Under the pieces are notes generated by a model that was not told the origin of the DNA, made no database searches, and was given only the letters and a program-made list of their open reading frames with translations. The translations under genes were made by a program, and so were the position numbers. From Palsa-504 sp963839095 (GTDB lineage Bacteria; Actinomycetota; Actinomycetes; Streptosporangiales; Streptosporangiaceae): a DNA stretch of 64,000 nucleotides. The number at the start of each line of letters is the position of its first letter. Position 1 is the first letter of the stretch. The stretch lies in assembly GCA_963839095.1 (NCBI GenBank), contig CAWIUF010000043.1:42404-106403 (forward strand), written 5' to 3'. Below, in pieces: positions 35,569-46,266 of the stretch.

Positions 35569-36186
35569 TCAGGCGGCCGGCACCTTCTGGTTGTCCAGCC
35601 GCCGCTGCCCGAGCACCTGGTCCACCAGCCCGTACTCCCGGGCCGCCGAAGCCGTCAGCACCCGGTCCCGGTCGGTGTCGGCCCGCAGCGTCTGCACGGT
35701 CTGCCCGGTGTGCGCCGACAGGATCTCCTCGATCGCCGCCCGCATCCGGACGAGCTCGTCCGCCTGCAGGATCAGGTCGGGGATCGATCCCTGGCCACGG
35801 GCGGCCGGCTGGTGCAGCACCACCCGCGCGTGCGGCAGCAGCGCCCGCCGTCCGGGCGTGCCCGCCGCGAGCAGCACCGCGCCCACCCCGATAGCCTGGC
35901 CCACGCAGGTAGTCGCGACCGGCGCCTCGATGTACTGCATGGTGTCGTAGATGGCCAGCATGGACGGCAGGTCGCCGCCGTCGCAGTTGATATAGAGGTT
36001 GATCTCCTGCTCGGCGCTCTGCGCCTCCAGGTGGATCAGCTGGGCGATGAGCGCGTTGGCGACACCCGGGTCGATCGCGGTGCCCAGGTAGACGATGCGC
36101 TCGGTGAGCAGCTGCGAGTACACGTCCATGATCCGGTCCCCGCGCGGATGCTGGGCCACCACGTTAGGGATGGTGTACGAACTCAT
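35569..36186 (-). CDS. ClpP-family protein lacking the catalytic serine
   Basis: 205 residues, intact. The ClpP fold is clear: PRGDRIMDVYSQLLTERIVYLG, LYINCDGGDLPSMLAIYDTM, LPHARVVLHQP and TGQTVQTLRADTDRDRVLTASAA. His125 and Asp174 of the triad remain. At the Ser position (normally GxAASMGA) the protein reads GQAIGVGA with Gly100, and the oxyanion turn NSPGGS is NCDGGD. The codon is GGG, two changes from a Ser AGC codon, so a single read error is unlikely. It may be a ClpR-like structural subunit of a mixed ClpP barrel. It is coupled to the active gene upstream (ATGA). Confidence 0.88.
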   Translation of the reverse strand: MSSYTIPNVVAQHPRGDRIMDVYSQLLTERIVYLGTAIDPGVANALIAQLIHLEAQSAEQEINLYINCDGGDLPSMLAIYDTMQYIEAPVATTCVGQAIGVGAVLLAAGTPGRRALLPHARVVLHQPAARGQGSIPDLILQADELVRMRAAIEEILSAHTGQTVQTLRADTDRDRVLTASAAREYGLVDQVLGQRRLDNQKVPAA

Positions 36187-36800
36187 GACGCCACCCCCTG
36201 CAGCCCCACTCGGTGCGCCCGACCGGGCATGACCTGGCCAAACGAATCCACGATCTCGTCAATGAACCCGTACCCGCGGGCCTCGGCGGCGGTGTACCAG
36301 TGGTCGTGCAACGAATCGTCGAAGATCTGCGACACCGGCTGGCCGGTGTCCTCGGCGATGAGCCCGAGCACCGTGTCGACCGTGTGCCGCAGGTCGTCGG
36401 CCTGGACCTCGATGTCGACGGCGCTGCCGCCGATGCCGGCCGAGCCCCGGTGCATCAGGATGCGGGCGTGCGGCAGCGCGAACCGCTTGCCCTTGGTCCC
36501 GGCCGAGAGCAGGAACTGCCCGGCGCTGCAGGCCAGCCCCAGCGCCAGCGTGGAGACGTCACACGGCACCAGCCGCATGATGTCGCGGATGGCGAGCATC
36601 GAGGGCACCGAGCCGCCGGGGGAGTTGATCCACAGGGCGACGTCGGCGGCGGAGTCCTCGGCGGCCAGCGCGAGCAGCTGTGTCATCAGCAGCGTGCCGT
36701 TGTCGTCGTCGAGTGCCCCGTCGAGCACCAGGACCCGCCGCAGCAGCAGCTGCTCCCGGGCCCGCTCGCTGAAATGAGGAATCTTGTCGTCGTGAGCCAT
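36183..36800 (-). CDS. ClpP-family serine protease subunit, triad intact
   Basis: 205 residues, intact. The triad is Ser92 in LGLACSAGQFLL, His117 in ARILMHRGSAG and Asp166 in SLHDHWYTAAEA. INSPGGSVPSMLAIRDIM forms the oxyanion loop. The His is followed by Arg instead of the usual Gln. ATG 36800 is 43 bp from the PopR-type palindrome. By position (popR-linked pair) it corresponds to Streptomyces ClpP3/ClpP4, but I cannot say which. It is probably the only catalytic subunit of the pair. Confidence 0.88.
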   Translation of the reverse strand: MAHDDKIPHFSERAREQLLLRRVLVLDGALDDDNGTLLMTQLLALAAEDSAADVALWINSPGGSVPSMLAIRDIMRLVPCDVSTLALGLACSAGQFLLSAGTKGKRFALPHARILMHRGSAGIGGSAVDIEVQADDLRHTVDTVLGLIAEDTGQPVSQIFDDSLHDHWYTAAEARGYGFIDEIVDSFGQVMPGRAHRVGLQGVAS

Positions 36801-36842
36801 GCCCCCAGCCTGCGGCCGGATCAGCCGGGCCGGCACCGTACG

Positions 36843-36855
36843 CTGCCCTCGGCAG
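36843..36855. promoter_or_regulatory. PopR-type operator
   Basis: CTGCC-CTC-GGCAG, a perfect 5-3-5 palindrome. It matches the inner part of the TGTCTGCC-N3-GGCAGACA box known for PopR at clpP3clpP4 promoters. It lies 43 bp upstream of the first clpP ATG. Confidence 0.7.
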
Positions 36856-36927
36856 ATCTGCTCACAGCAGTGCGCCCCGGAGGCAGTCCGGAATGACCCC
36901 GGCTGAGGTACGTTACCCTGCGGTACC

Positions 36928-38532
36928 GTGAGCGCGACTATCCGCCGGCAGCTTCCCGGGCTGGTTACCGGCCTGTGCCTGGGGCTGCTCGCGCTCGGCC
37001 CCGGGCTGCGCCGCGGGTTCCTGCTCAGCTACGACATGGTCTTCGTGCCGCGGATGCCGTTCGGCGCGGCGCTGCCCGGGCTCGCGCCACCCCGGGCCGT
37101 GCCCAGCGACCTGGTCATCGCCGTCGTGTCGCGGATCCTGCCGGGCGACATCGTGCAGAAGCTGGTGCTGCTGGCGATCTTCGTGCTCGGCTGCGCCGGG
37201 GTGGCGGCGCTCCTGGATCGCGAGCCGGTCCTCGCCCGGCTGGCGGGCGGCGTTTTCTACGCCTGGAACCCCTACGTGGGCGAGCGGCTGATCATCGGCC
37301 AGTGGGCCCTGCTGCTCGGTTACGCGAGCCTGCCCTGGGTCCTGCGCGCCGTCGTCACGCCGGCCGAGGCGCCGTGGCGGTGGACCGGGCGGCTGTGCCT
37401 GGCACTGCTGCCCGCGGTGATCGGCGGGTTCGAGGCCATGACGCTGGCCGCCCTGGTCCTGGTCCCGGCCGCGCTGGTGACCAGGAGCGGCCGCCGGATC
37501 GCCCTCGCGTTCGCCGTCCTGGCCGCGGGCAGCCTGCCCTGGCTGATCCCCTCCCTCCAGCACGCGGTGTACGTCGACCCGGCCAGCGTGGCCGCGTTCG
37601 CCGCGCGCGCCGACACCCCGTTCGGCAGCATCGGCAGCGTGCTGATGCTGGGCGGCGCCTGGAACGCCCAGACCGTCCCGAAGTCCTACGGCGGGGCATG
37701 GTCGGCGGTATGGCTGGCCCTGGTGATCGCCGCCCTGGCCGGCTACCTGGCCCAGTGTTACCTGGCCCGGGACCGGCGCTGGCCGGGCCTGGGCATCGCG
37801 GCGGTCGTGAGCCTGCTGATCGCCTGCGTCGGCGTCACCGAGCTGGGCCGGGAGGCGCTCAGGTCCCTGATCAGTTCCTGGCCGGGAGCCGGCGTCCTGC
37901 GCGACGGGCAGCAGTTCGTGGCGCCGCTGGCCCTGGCCGAGGCGGCCGGATTCGGCGTGGCGGTGAGCTGGGTGATGAACCCCCGCGCGGTCCGGGCCGC
38001 CCAGCGGGACCCGGAGCGGCCAGCCGGGCCGGACCGGCCCGGAGTGGCGCTCGGGGTTCTCGCCCTGCTGGGACCGGTCGTGCTGCTGCCCGGCCTGGCC
38101 GGGGGAGCGGCCGGGCGGCTCCAGGCGGCTCAGTACCCGGCGACGTGGCTGGCCGCCGCGCGCATGATCGACGCCAGCCCGGCTCGCGGCGCCGTGCTGC
38201 TGCTGCCGTGGGAGACCTACCGCACGCCGTCCTGGAACTACGGCGAGGCAGTGTTCGATCCCTGGACCCGGCTGCTGTCGCGGCCGGTGATCTTTAACGA
38301 CGGGACCCGGGTCGGCGGCGTGGCGCTGGCGCCCGACGACCCGCGGGCACGGCGGCTCGACGGGGAGATCCGCGGCGACGGCGCGCTGACCGCGCCCCTG
38401 GAGGCGGCCGGGGTGAGGTTCGTGGTGGACGACCCGGGCCGGCCGGGTCAGGGGACGGCGGCCTCGCGGCTGCCCGGAGCGGTCGTCCTGGTGGACCAGC
38501 CCGGGCTGACGGTGTACCGGCTGCCGGGTTAG
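36928..38532 (+). CDS. Polytopic membrane protein, GT-C/YfhO-like
   Basis: 534 residues, intact. About 10-11 TM helices fill residues 10-390, with an Asp-containing first loop (LSYDMVFVPRMPF) like GT-C glycosyltransferases that use polyprenyl-phosphate sugars. A soluble C-terminal domain follows (GAVLLLPWETYRTPSWNYGE, VRFVVDDPG). The GTG at 36928 follows a palindrome CGTTACCCTGCGGTACC. It is probably a membrane glycosyltransferase for an envelope polysaccharide, matching the AftD-type locus that follows. The exact function is unknown. Confidence 0.7.
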   Translation: MSATIRRQLPGLVTGLCLGLLALGPGLRRGFLLSYDMVFVPRMPFGAALPGLAPPRAVPSDLVIAVVSRILPGDIVQKLVLLAIFVLGCAGVAALLDREPVLARLAGGVFYAWNPYVGERLIIGQWALLLGYASLPWVLRAVVTPAEAPWRWTGRLCLALLPAVIGGFEAMTLAALVLVPAALVTRSGRRIALAFAVLAAGSLPWLIPSLQHAVYVDPASVAAFAARADTPFGSIGSVLMLGGAWNAQTVPKSYGGAWSAVWLALVIAALAGYLAQCYLARDRRWPGLGIAAVVSLLIACVGVTELGREALRSLISSWPGAGVLRDGQQFVAPLALAEAAGFGVAVSWVMNPRAVRAAQRDPERPAGPDRPGVALGVLALLGPVVLLPGLAGGAAGRLQAAQYPATWLAAARMIDASPARGAVLLLPWETYRTPSWNYGEAVFDPWTRLLSRPVIFNDGTRVGGVALAPDDPRARRLDGEIRGDGALTAPLEAAGVRFVVDDPGRPGQGTAASRLPGAVVLVDQPGLTVYRLPG

Positions 38533-38546
38533 GCCAGCCCGGCACG

Positions 38547-38807
38547 CTAGACGAGGTCGTCCATCATGGTGTCGTTGGCCGTGATCACGGTGAGCTCGCC
38601 GCGGCTGGCGCAGCTCATCAGCCGGCTGTGCTCGTCCTCGGACACCGGTACGGCCTGCCCGGGCAGCATGAGCGGAATGCCGTTCTCGATCCGGTAGAGC
38701 CGGCCCAGCCGCGGGTTGTACAGCACCGCTTCGCCGGCGAAGTAGTACAGGCCGCGTTTGTCGATGGGGCACACGAGGATGTCAAGCAGCGTGCGCTCCA
38801 GGGGCAT
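38547..38807 (-). CDS. Trm112-family small zinc-ribbon-like protein
   Basis: 86 residues from ATG 38807. RTLLDILVCPIDKRGLYYF, LYNPRLGRLYRIENGIPLML and the PV tail match the bacterial Trm112/UPF0434 family. Only one Cys of the zinc site remains (LVCP), plus Cys in SCASRG. These proteins often partner methyltransferases or sugar-nucleotide enzymes. The ATG overlaps the stop of the transporter gene upstream (TGATG). Confidence 0.85.
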   Translation of the reverse strand: MPLERTLLDILVCPIDKRGLYYFAGEAVLYNPRLGRLYRIENGIPLMLPGQAVPVSEDEHSRLMSCASRGELTVITANDTMMDDLV

Positions 38808-39763
38808 CACCGTCTCCTCACGTCGGCCAGGTAGCCGGGCCCGGCCCGGTCCGGGGCCGGGCCAGGGGATTGCTCCGGTGCCTGCCGGGACAGCACGACG
38901 AGCACCAGGGCGGCCAGGGCGATCCCGGCCAGGCGCAGGGCCAGCTTGCCAGGACTGGCGGGCAGGTGCTCGTGGAACAGCCAGGTGCCCGCGATCACGA
39001 AGTACACGGTGCCCGTCATGCCGGACACCGGGACCACGATAGATGCCCGGCACGCCTGCAGTGCTACCTGGAACAGCAGCATGGCGACGCCCAGGCTGCC
39101 GGCCAGTATGTACAGGTACGGCGACGAGACAAGGGCGGTCACGATGCCCGTCGCGGTGTGGTGACCGGTCAGGATGCCGGACAGTGCCTTGATGGCCAGG
39201 CTCCCGACGCCGTAGAGCAGCCCGGTGCCGATACCGAAGCAGACTCCGGTCACCGGAGCGGCGTGCTTGCGGGCGCGAGCCCGCAGCGAACTGCCGGCGA
39301 CCAGCAGCCCGACGACGACCGAGGTGCCGATCACCGCCGTCATCCACCCCGGGCTGGCGTCATGGCCGGCCTTCCCGGCGGGCCCTGACGCGGACAGGGC
39401 CACCAGGATCACGGACAGGACGATCGCCGCGACGCACCAGGCCTCGCCGGTGCCGAGCCGCTCGCGCAGCACCAGCCGGGAGAGCACCAGCACCAGCACG
39501 ACGCCGGAGGTGAGGACCGGCTGCACGACGCTGACCGGCTCGAAGGTCAGCACGACGGTCTGGCAGGCCAGCCCGGTGAGCATGAGCGCGAATCCGCCCA
39601 GCCAGGCCCGGCTGGTGAGCAGGCTGACGATCACCCGCGGCACCCGCCGCACGTCCAGCGCCGGCATCTGCCCCAGGGCGCGCTTCTCCAGGATCAGGCC
39701 CACGTTGTAGGCCGTGGTGGCCAGCAGCGCCAGCGGGATCCCGGCGTAGGTCGCGGCGCTCAC
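38807..39763 (-). CDS. DMT-superfamily (EamA/NIPA-like) membrane transporter
   Basis: 318 residues with nine or ten predicted TM helices in two repeats. It starts at GTG 39763 with SAATYAGIPLALLATTAYNVGLILEKRALG. EPVSVVQPVLTSGVVLVLVLSRLVL and ACRASIVVPVSGMTGTVYFVIAGTWLFHEHLP are typical of the actinobacterial DMT-type permeases next to arabinan genes. The role may be export or flipping of a small metabolite or lipid-linked sugar (inference). GTGA overlap with the AftD-like gene. Confidence 0.8.
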   Translation of the reverse strand: MSAATYAGIPLALLATTAYNVGLILEKRALGQMPALDVRRVPRVIVSLLTSRAWLGGFALMLTGLACQTVVLTFEPVSVVQPVLTSGVVLVLVLSRLVLRERLGTGEAWCVAAIVLSVILVALSASGPAGKAGHDASPGWMTAVIGTSVVVGLLVAGSSLRARARKHAAPVTGVCFGIGTGLLYGVGSLAIKALSGILTGHHTATGIVTALVSSPYLYILAGSLGVAMLLFQVALQACRASIVVPVSGMTGTVYFVIAGTWLFHEHLPASPGKLALRLAGIALAALVLVVLSRQAPEQSPGPAPDRAGPGYLADVRRR

Positions 39764-42700
39764 GGGGCCGCCTCCGTCAGGTGAGCCAGCACCGCGGCGT
39801 ACTCCTCGGCGAAGGCATCCGCCGCCGCGTCGTCGAGCAGCGCGTGCCGGTACCGGAAGCAGAGCTGCAGCCGGCCCGCTACGGTGACCGCGCCGACGGA
39901 CAGGCCGCGCGGCATGTGCGCCGACGTGGAGAACCACAGCCGCTCGGGGGTGAGCGACCCGAACCGGGGCGGGCTGGTGACGTTTCCGAGGTTCGAGAGC
40001 AGTGAGGTGTCGACGGCCAGCGGGCCCAGGCGCCGGACGGCCAGCCGCACCAGGCGCCGCTTGACCCCCGCGGGCAGCGGCGCCCTGGTGATCGCCGCCA
40101 GGGCCGGGTTCACCTGCGGCCCGGCCTGGTTCTTGGCCTCGCGGGTCTGGGCGGCCACGGCCGCGATCAGGTCCTGCCGCGACGACACGACCGGCTCCAT
40201 GGTGACCGTGCACAACCGCGACAGGTTCCCCAGGGCCTCGTCATGACCGGGCGGCCGGGCATCGATCGGCATGCTGATCCGGATGCGCCGTCCGGCGTGC
40301 CGTTCCCGCCGTCCGGCGTTCCATCTCCGCACCGTCTCGGCCAGGGCGGCGACGAGCAGGTCGTTGATGGTGGCCCGCGGCCCGCCCGCAGGCGGCGGTA
40401 CGACGGGAACGCCGGGCCAGCCGAGCAGGCGGAACCCGTAGCCCGGCGCCTGGCCGTGCGCGCGATACGGGGCGATCCGCGCGGCAGGCCGCAGTGCCCG
40501 CGAGCGGGAGCGCGCGTTGCCGGGGGTTTCCGCGGCGTCCTCCCGGCCCGCCGCCGGGGCAGCGTCGCGGCCGCTGTAGCTGTCCGCGATCAGGCCGAGC
40601 AACAGCAGGCACGAGCGCCCGTCGAAGGCCGCGTGGTGGGCGTTGAAGATCAGGCTCTCCCATTCCGGGCCGCGGGCGCGCAGCAGCCGGAACGGGGGTG
40701 ACTGATCCAGCGGCGGGACCGCCGCCAGGAAGCGGGTCCTGGCCGCGTCGAGCTCCGCCTCGGACCGCCAGTTCATGACCGAGATCGGGTCGCGGTCGGC
40801 GTGCGGTGAGACCTCCCAGGCATGGCCAGGACGCCAGGGACGCCCGGCGGCCAGGCGGACCCGCGCGGCCGGCTGGCTGGCCAGCGTGGCGGCCACCGCC
40901 TCGCGCAGCCGCGACTCGTCCAGGTGACCGGGCAGCCACACCTCCAGGTGCACGTTGTTGGGCTCGTCCGCGGAGTCGAAGTAGCAGCTCAGCTCGTCCA
41001 CGGCCCCGAACCGCCGATGCGGGGCCGGTTCCGGCCCGGGTTCCTGGCTCACCTGCGCCGGCGCCCCGTCCCGGCGCCGGGGCAACGCGGCCGGCGCCAG
41101 GGCGGCGGCCAGCGCGACGAGTGCGCATACCTGAGCGGGCCCGCCGAAGGGGCCAAGCAGGCCGGCGCCGGCTGGCCGCGCCGCGGACAGCAGCCCGGAG
41201 ACGGTCATGGCGGCGAAGGCCAGCAGGGGCAGCACCCCGGCCGGCGGCCCAAGCCAGCGGGGCCGGCCTGCCCACCGCGGCAGCAGCCACGACAGGCCGG
41301 CGAGCACGGGAACGGCGAGCGCCACCGGGCCGCCGGCCACGAAGATCAGCGCGGTGACCCCGAGCAGGCCCAGCCAGGCGCCCCCCGTGGTCGGCATCGC
41401 GCCGACGGCGCCATCGGCCCCCGACATCGCGGGCCAGGTACCGGACGGCACCGCCAGGCCGGCCTCCCGCCGCCGCCGGCGGCCGGTGAAGGACCAGGCG
41501 GTGATCGCGAGCAGGACCGCGATGGCGAGGAGCGACAGGACCAGGAAGAGGTGATAGGACGCGGCCGGCCGGAAGGTGAGCGTGACCGCGCCGCCCGCTC
41601 CGGCCGGCAGGACGAAGCCCTGCTGCCAGCCGTCGAGACGGACCGGCGTCAGCGTCCGCCCGTTCAGGGTGGCGGCCCAGCCGGTGTTGTAGTTCTCGTG
41701 GACTTCCAGGTAGGAGGCCGTGCCCGGTCCGACGCTGAGCCGGCGCTGGTCCGACTGCCAGCTGCGGATGCTCACCGCGCGGGGAGCGCCCGCCGAGGCG
41801 GCCGCGCGGCGCCGGCCCCGCCCCGGCCGCCGCCACGTTGGTGAGGCTGAGGTCGGTGACCGCGAACGCGCCCGGCGCCGCGGTCGTGAGCGTGTGCCGC
41901 CCCCCGCCGAGCGGCAGCGTGCCGCCTGCCGTGCACAGCCGGACCCGGAGCGGGAGGTACTGGGTCAGCTCGCCGAGCGTGCCGCTGACCGACGTCTGGT
42001 AGGCCTGCCCGTCGCTGGTGATCACCGGGCCCTGGCCGCAGGCCAGGGTGACCGCCGTCCGCGCGTCGGGCGCGACGACCCGCAGGTGCGCCAGGGCGGG
42101 CACCGAGAGCTGGGAAAGCTCCACCGGGAGAGTGATCAGCTGGCCGCCCTGGTTGACCGTGCTGGCCGGCTCGCACGTCCGGGAACGACACGTTGATCCG
42201 GTCGGTGGTCAGCGGCCGCTTGAACGTCACCAGGCTGCCGAACCCGATGGTCGCCTCCCGGGTGCCGTCCGGGCTGCTGATCTTGACGGTCTGCGGTATC
42301 GACCCGCCGGCCGCCGGCCGCACGATCAGCGAGGAGATCCGGCGCTTGCCGTGCCAGCTCACGTGGATGACCGGACTCAGGGAGTCGGCGATCCACGGCG
42401 TGGTCCCCGATCCTTTGACCAGGCTGGCCGGGAACCCGGCGAGCCGCGCGCCCGGTGTCGTGGTGGCACCGACCTGCAGGACGCCCGGGCCCGGCGGGCT
42501 GACCCGGTCCAGCAGCGGGCCGAGGAGCGCGTCGAGACCGGGACCCGGCACGGCCAGCGCGCTGGCTTGCACGCGCATCGTCACCGGGCTGGCGACGGTG
42601 TAGGTCCTGGCCATGGGCGGGACGGCCGCCGGGGCGGTGTAGGTCAGCGGCGACGGCACCTGCTGATGGAAGGAGAAGGCGGCCGGGACGCCCTGGCCGC

Positions 42701-45387
42701 CGGCCACCGTTCCCGGCGCGGGCGGGCCCTGCGCGGGCTGCAGCAGGCGGGTAACCCGGACACCGGGGATCAGCACGTCCGCTATACCCGCGCCCGGCTT
42801 GCCGAGGTGTACCCGCCCGGCGCCGGCGATCGTGATGCGCAGCCAGCGGGTGGCGCCGGGAGGCACGTTCAGCTGCTGGGTCGCACCGGTCGGGGCGACC
42901 GCGGTGGTGGCGCTGCCGGCCGCGGTGGACACGCGGAGCCTGGTGGCGATCTCGCGGTCCGGGCCGTCGTCGAGCAGGCGGATGCCGACCCGGGCCGGCA
43001 TGGTCACCGGGTCGGCGAAGGCGATCTGGATCCACTGTCCCACCGGTGTCAGCGCGCTGGCTTCCGCCCACGCCGTGGCCGGGTCGCGGTCGAAGGCGCC
43101 GGCCGGGTCGTCCTGCTGAGTGTTGGCGAGCCAGGAGCCGTAGGACGACACGGTCACGCTCGCCGCGCCGGCCAGCACCGCCACCGTCTGGTGTCCGGCC
43201 GCGGGCACCGGCAGCAGTTGCCGGGGCTGGGCGCCCGTCCCGGCGAGCTGCTCGTCGACCGGGTTGGTCTCGGTCGCCGTGTAGGTGTAGGAGACGTTCG
43301 AGTTGATCAGGCCGAACTGCGTGTCGGCGCGAGGCTGCCCGTCGGTGACCTCCCACCGGGCCGTCCCGGCCGGCTGCGGGTCCCCGGCGATGACGGCAGG
43401 CTGGGCGGCGCCGAGCAGGTGCTGCCCGGTGAGCTGGAGCAGCGAGTCGGGCCCCCCGTCGACCAGCACGGTCTGGCTGGCCGGCAGGGTCTGTACCGGG
43501 CTCAGGGCCCGCTGGCCGCCCTGGGCCAGGGCTGAGCCGGCCGCGGCGTAGACCTCGATCGCCGGGTAGCTGGGTACCGCCGCCTGCTGCTGGCTGGTCG
43601 CCACCGGCTCGACCTGCGCGCCGGTGATCAGCGGCCCGAACGAGGTGACCCGGGTGAATCCGGACAGCGCCAGGGTCTGGTGCACGAGCGCGGCGGGGGT
43701 GTAGCCGATCTGCCCCGGGTTCAGGTCGTTGCGTACCACCACGTAGCCGATGCCGGCTCGCTGCAGGTACCCGGCCAGGCCGGGTACCCGCTCACCGGAT
43801 TCGAACGCGGTTTCCGCGGTGGTCAGCAGGATCTGCCCGCCCGGGCCGCCGTACGGCACCAGGGCGCGTTCGGCCCACGGCGAGGTGCCCAGCGCCAGCA
43901 GCGGGTCGTCGATCGGATCGCCCCAGAGATACTCGCCATGCGCGTCCCCGGGGATCACCAGGGCCGGGTTCCGGGGCGACTGGGCGGCGAGGAAGCTGGC
44001 GACCTGGGACCAGTAGCGCGGCACCGCGGCAAACGGCCCGGGGTTGAGGATCTGCCCGGACAGGTAGGGCAGCGCCAGGCCGACCAGCACGATGGCGGCG
44101 CTGCCCCGGGCCGCCACGGTGAGCGCCTGCCGGCTCGGCCGGGCCTGGCCCCGGGCGTCCGCCAGCCAGTACGCGGCGGCGTGGGCCAGCCCCAGGGTCA
44201 GGGCCGCCGCGATGACCGGTTCCAGCTTGTACACGTTGCGGAACGGGGCCAGCGGGCCGTTCAGGAGGTTGTCGAGCGTCCTGGTGGAACGGGCCGCCGA
44301 GCGAGCCGCTGTAACCGGCGAGGGTGCCGGCCGCCGCGACGCCGGCCGACAGCCGGAGCCAGCTGCCGCCCGGGATGGTCCGCGACGCCAGCCCGTACAG
44401 GCCGGCGGCGGCGGCGACACCGCTGGCCGCGATCGCGATCGGGGTGGTCACCACGATCCACCCCGCGGGCAGCCACGGCGTGCCGATGTTGAGGTAGGCC
44501 ACCCAGTTCCCGGATCCGCGCAGCGTCGCCGCGGCCGACGTGGTGGCCGTCGTGGTGGCCGCCTGCTCCACGTAGGGCAGGAAGTTGAACGCGTACTTGC
44601 CCTGCAGCAGCAGCGGTAGCGACCACCACAGGGTGGCCATGAGCACCGTCCCGGCCCAGCAGGCGGCCAGCGCGGCCAGCCGCCGCCCCCGGGCCTGGGT
44701 GAGGATGAACAGGCCGGGCAGGATCAGCACGTCCAGCGTCGAGGTCGCGTTCACCCCGCCCATGCACAGCACCACCACGCCGGAGCGGGCGGCCGCCCCG
44801 ATCGCCCCGTCTCCCCGGCGCACGGCCAGCGCCAGCGGCAGCACCGCCCACGGGACGAGCATCCCGGGCAGCACCGCGGCCGAGGTGGATCCGATCACGA
44901 TGATGAACGTCGGCCACAGCGCGAACATCAGGCCGGCCAGCACCCGGGAGGCGGCCGATCCGATGCCCAGCGCGGCCGCCAGCTTGACCAGCCCGGCGAA
45001 CCCGACCGCGATGAGCAGCGACATCCACAGCCGCTCGGTGAGCCAGACCGGCACGTGCGCGAGCTGGCCGGCCAGGTAGAACGGCGCCATCGGCACGGCG
45101 TAGCCGATGGCCTGGTTGTTCAGCGCGCCCAGGGTGTTCAGCGGATTCCACAGCTGCCACAGGCCCGCGTAGTAGGCGTAAGGGTTCAGGTCGACGGGGA
45201 GCTTGGTGTCGAAGACCATCAGGCCCGGGTGGCTCGCCAGCAGGACCGCGCAGGCACCCAGCCAGACCAGGCCAGACCAGCGAAGTACCGTCAGTCGCGG
45301 CGCCCCGCTGGCTAGCGTCCCGGGTTGACCCGCGTCGGCCGGGGCCGCCGGGTCAGCGAGCCGCTCGTCCCGGGCTTTGGTCGTCAT
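39760..45387 (-). CDS. AftD-like arabinofuranosyltransferase with C-terminal HHxxxDG acyltransferase/condensation-like domain, three frame breaks
   Basis: About 1870 residues when joined. Residues 1-400 form a GT-C membrane domain (KLPVDLNPYAYYAGLWQLWN; TPWLPAGWIVVTTPIAIAA). A large periplasmic part follows with carbohydrate-binding-like beta domains (SYGSWLANTQQDDPAGAFDRD..., IQIAFADP), as in DUF3367/AftD, which adds branching alpha-1,3-arabinofuranose to arabinan. Frames change near 44285, 42180 and 41800. The last uninterrupted stretch (41775-39760) runs from the final AftD beta/TM segment (YLEVHENYNTGWAATLNGRTL, five TM) straight into a soluble domain. That domain has LIFNAHHAAFDGRSCLLLLGL (HHxxxDG motif), INDLLVAALAETVRRW and RIRISMPIDARP, typical of condensation/WS-DGAT/Pap acyltransferases. 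The Mtb enzyme is only about 1400 residues. No stop or start separates the parts. ATG 45387 overlaps the methyltransferase stop. Confidence 0.82.
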
Positions 45388-46158
45388 TCGATACGTCTCA
45401 TGATCAGCATGAGGTTCCAGGTGACGAATTCCCGCAGGCCAGGCAGCCGGACCAGCAGCCGGCACCAGCGCGGGTAGTAATGCGGCCGCGCCTCGACGAT
45501 CTCGACGTCCGGCCGGGCCCGCAGCGCCCGCAGCACCGGCCCGACGTGCACCGGGAACAGGTTGACCCCGTACTCGTGCTTGGGCTCGCGCTGATGGCGC
45601 CGGATGTACCGGCGCTTGGCGTATCCCGGCCCCAGGTAATGCCACGGTGACATCTCGTGGCCGCCCCACGGCGAGTACCAGTTGGTGAACGACAGGTAGA
45701 CGAGCCCGCCCAGCCGGGTGACCCGGATCATTTCCTCGATCAGCCCGATCGGGTCGGGAACATGCTCGAGCACGTTCGAGGAGAACGCCACGTCGGCCCC
45801 GCCGTCGCGGACCGGCAGCCAGTAGCCGTCCGCGACCACCGCGCCGGCCGGCGCGGCCGTCCGTCCGTGCAGTTCGGCCGGATCGGGTTCGAACAGGTAG
45901 CAGTACGCGCCGCGGGCCTGGAAGGCGGCGGTGAACCAGCCGCCTCCGCCGCCGACGTCGACCACGGTCTGGCCGCCGAGTTCGCAGTGCCCGGCCACCT
46001 GCTGCACAGCGTGCTCGGCGAGGCTCGCGTAGAACGTCTCCGGGTCGTCCTGCTCGGCCAGGAACAGGCGGAACAGCCGTGACCGACCACATCAGCCCGG
46101 AACGGCTCGGCCGGCTCGCCGGGTCAGCGCGGCGGCGAATCGGTGCCAGCAGGCTCAT
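45384..46158 (-). CDS. Class I methyltransferase, Rv0224c-like, one frame break
   Basis: About 257 residues from ATG 46158. After a frame change near 46082 the reading is RLFRLFLAEQDDPETFYASLAEH, then SAM motif I TVVDVGGGGGWFTAAF, VADGYWLPVRDGGADVAFSSNVLEHVPDPIG and YLSFTNWYSPWGGHEMSPWHYLG. This last segment is characteristic of Mtb Rv0224c. The target is unknown, possibly an envelope glycan or lipid intermediate. It is first gene of the operon methyltransferase-AftD-DMT-Trm112 (all junctions overlap by 1-4 bp), with a TTACT-N4-AGTAG motif 108 bp upstream. Confidence 0.85.
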
Positions 46159-46266
46159 GCAGGTCCTCGGGGTCGCGCTCGGGCGGTGCAGAGCAGGACG
46201 AGCCTGGCGGTTCCGCCAGGGGGCGGCGGGTTACCGTCAGCCTCGCGAATGGTCCATCAGGCTATG

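Noticed and set aside
36913..36926. TTACC-CTGC-GGTAC before the GT-C gene as a firm member of the TTACT-N4-AGTAA motif
   Set aside because: Two central arm bases differ and it abuts the start codon, so I list it only as a weak variant, not as a separate feature.
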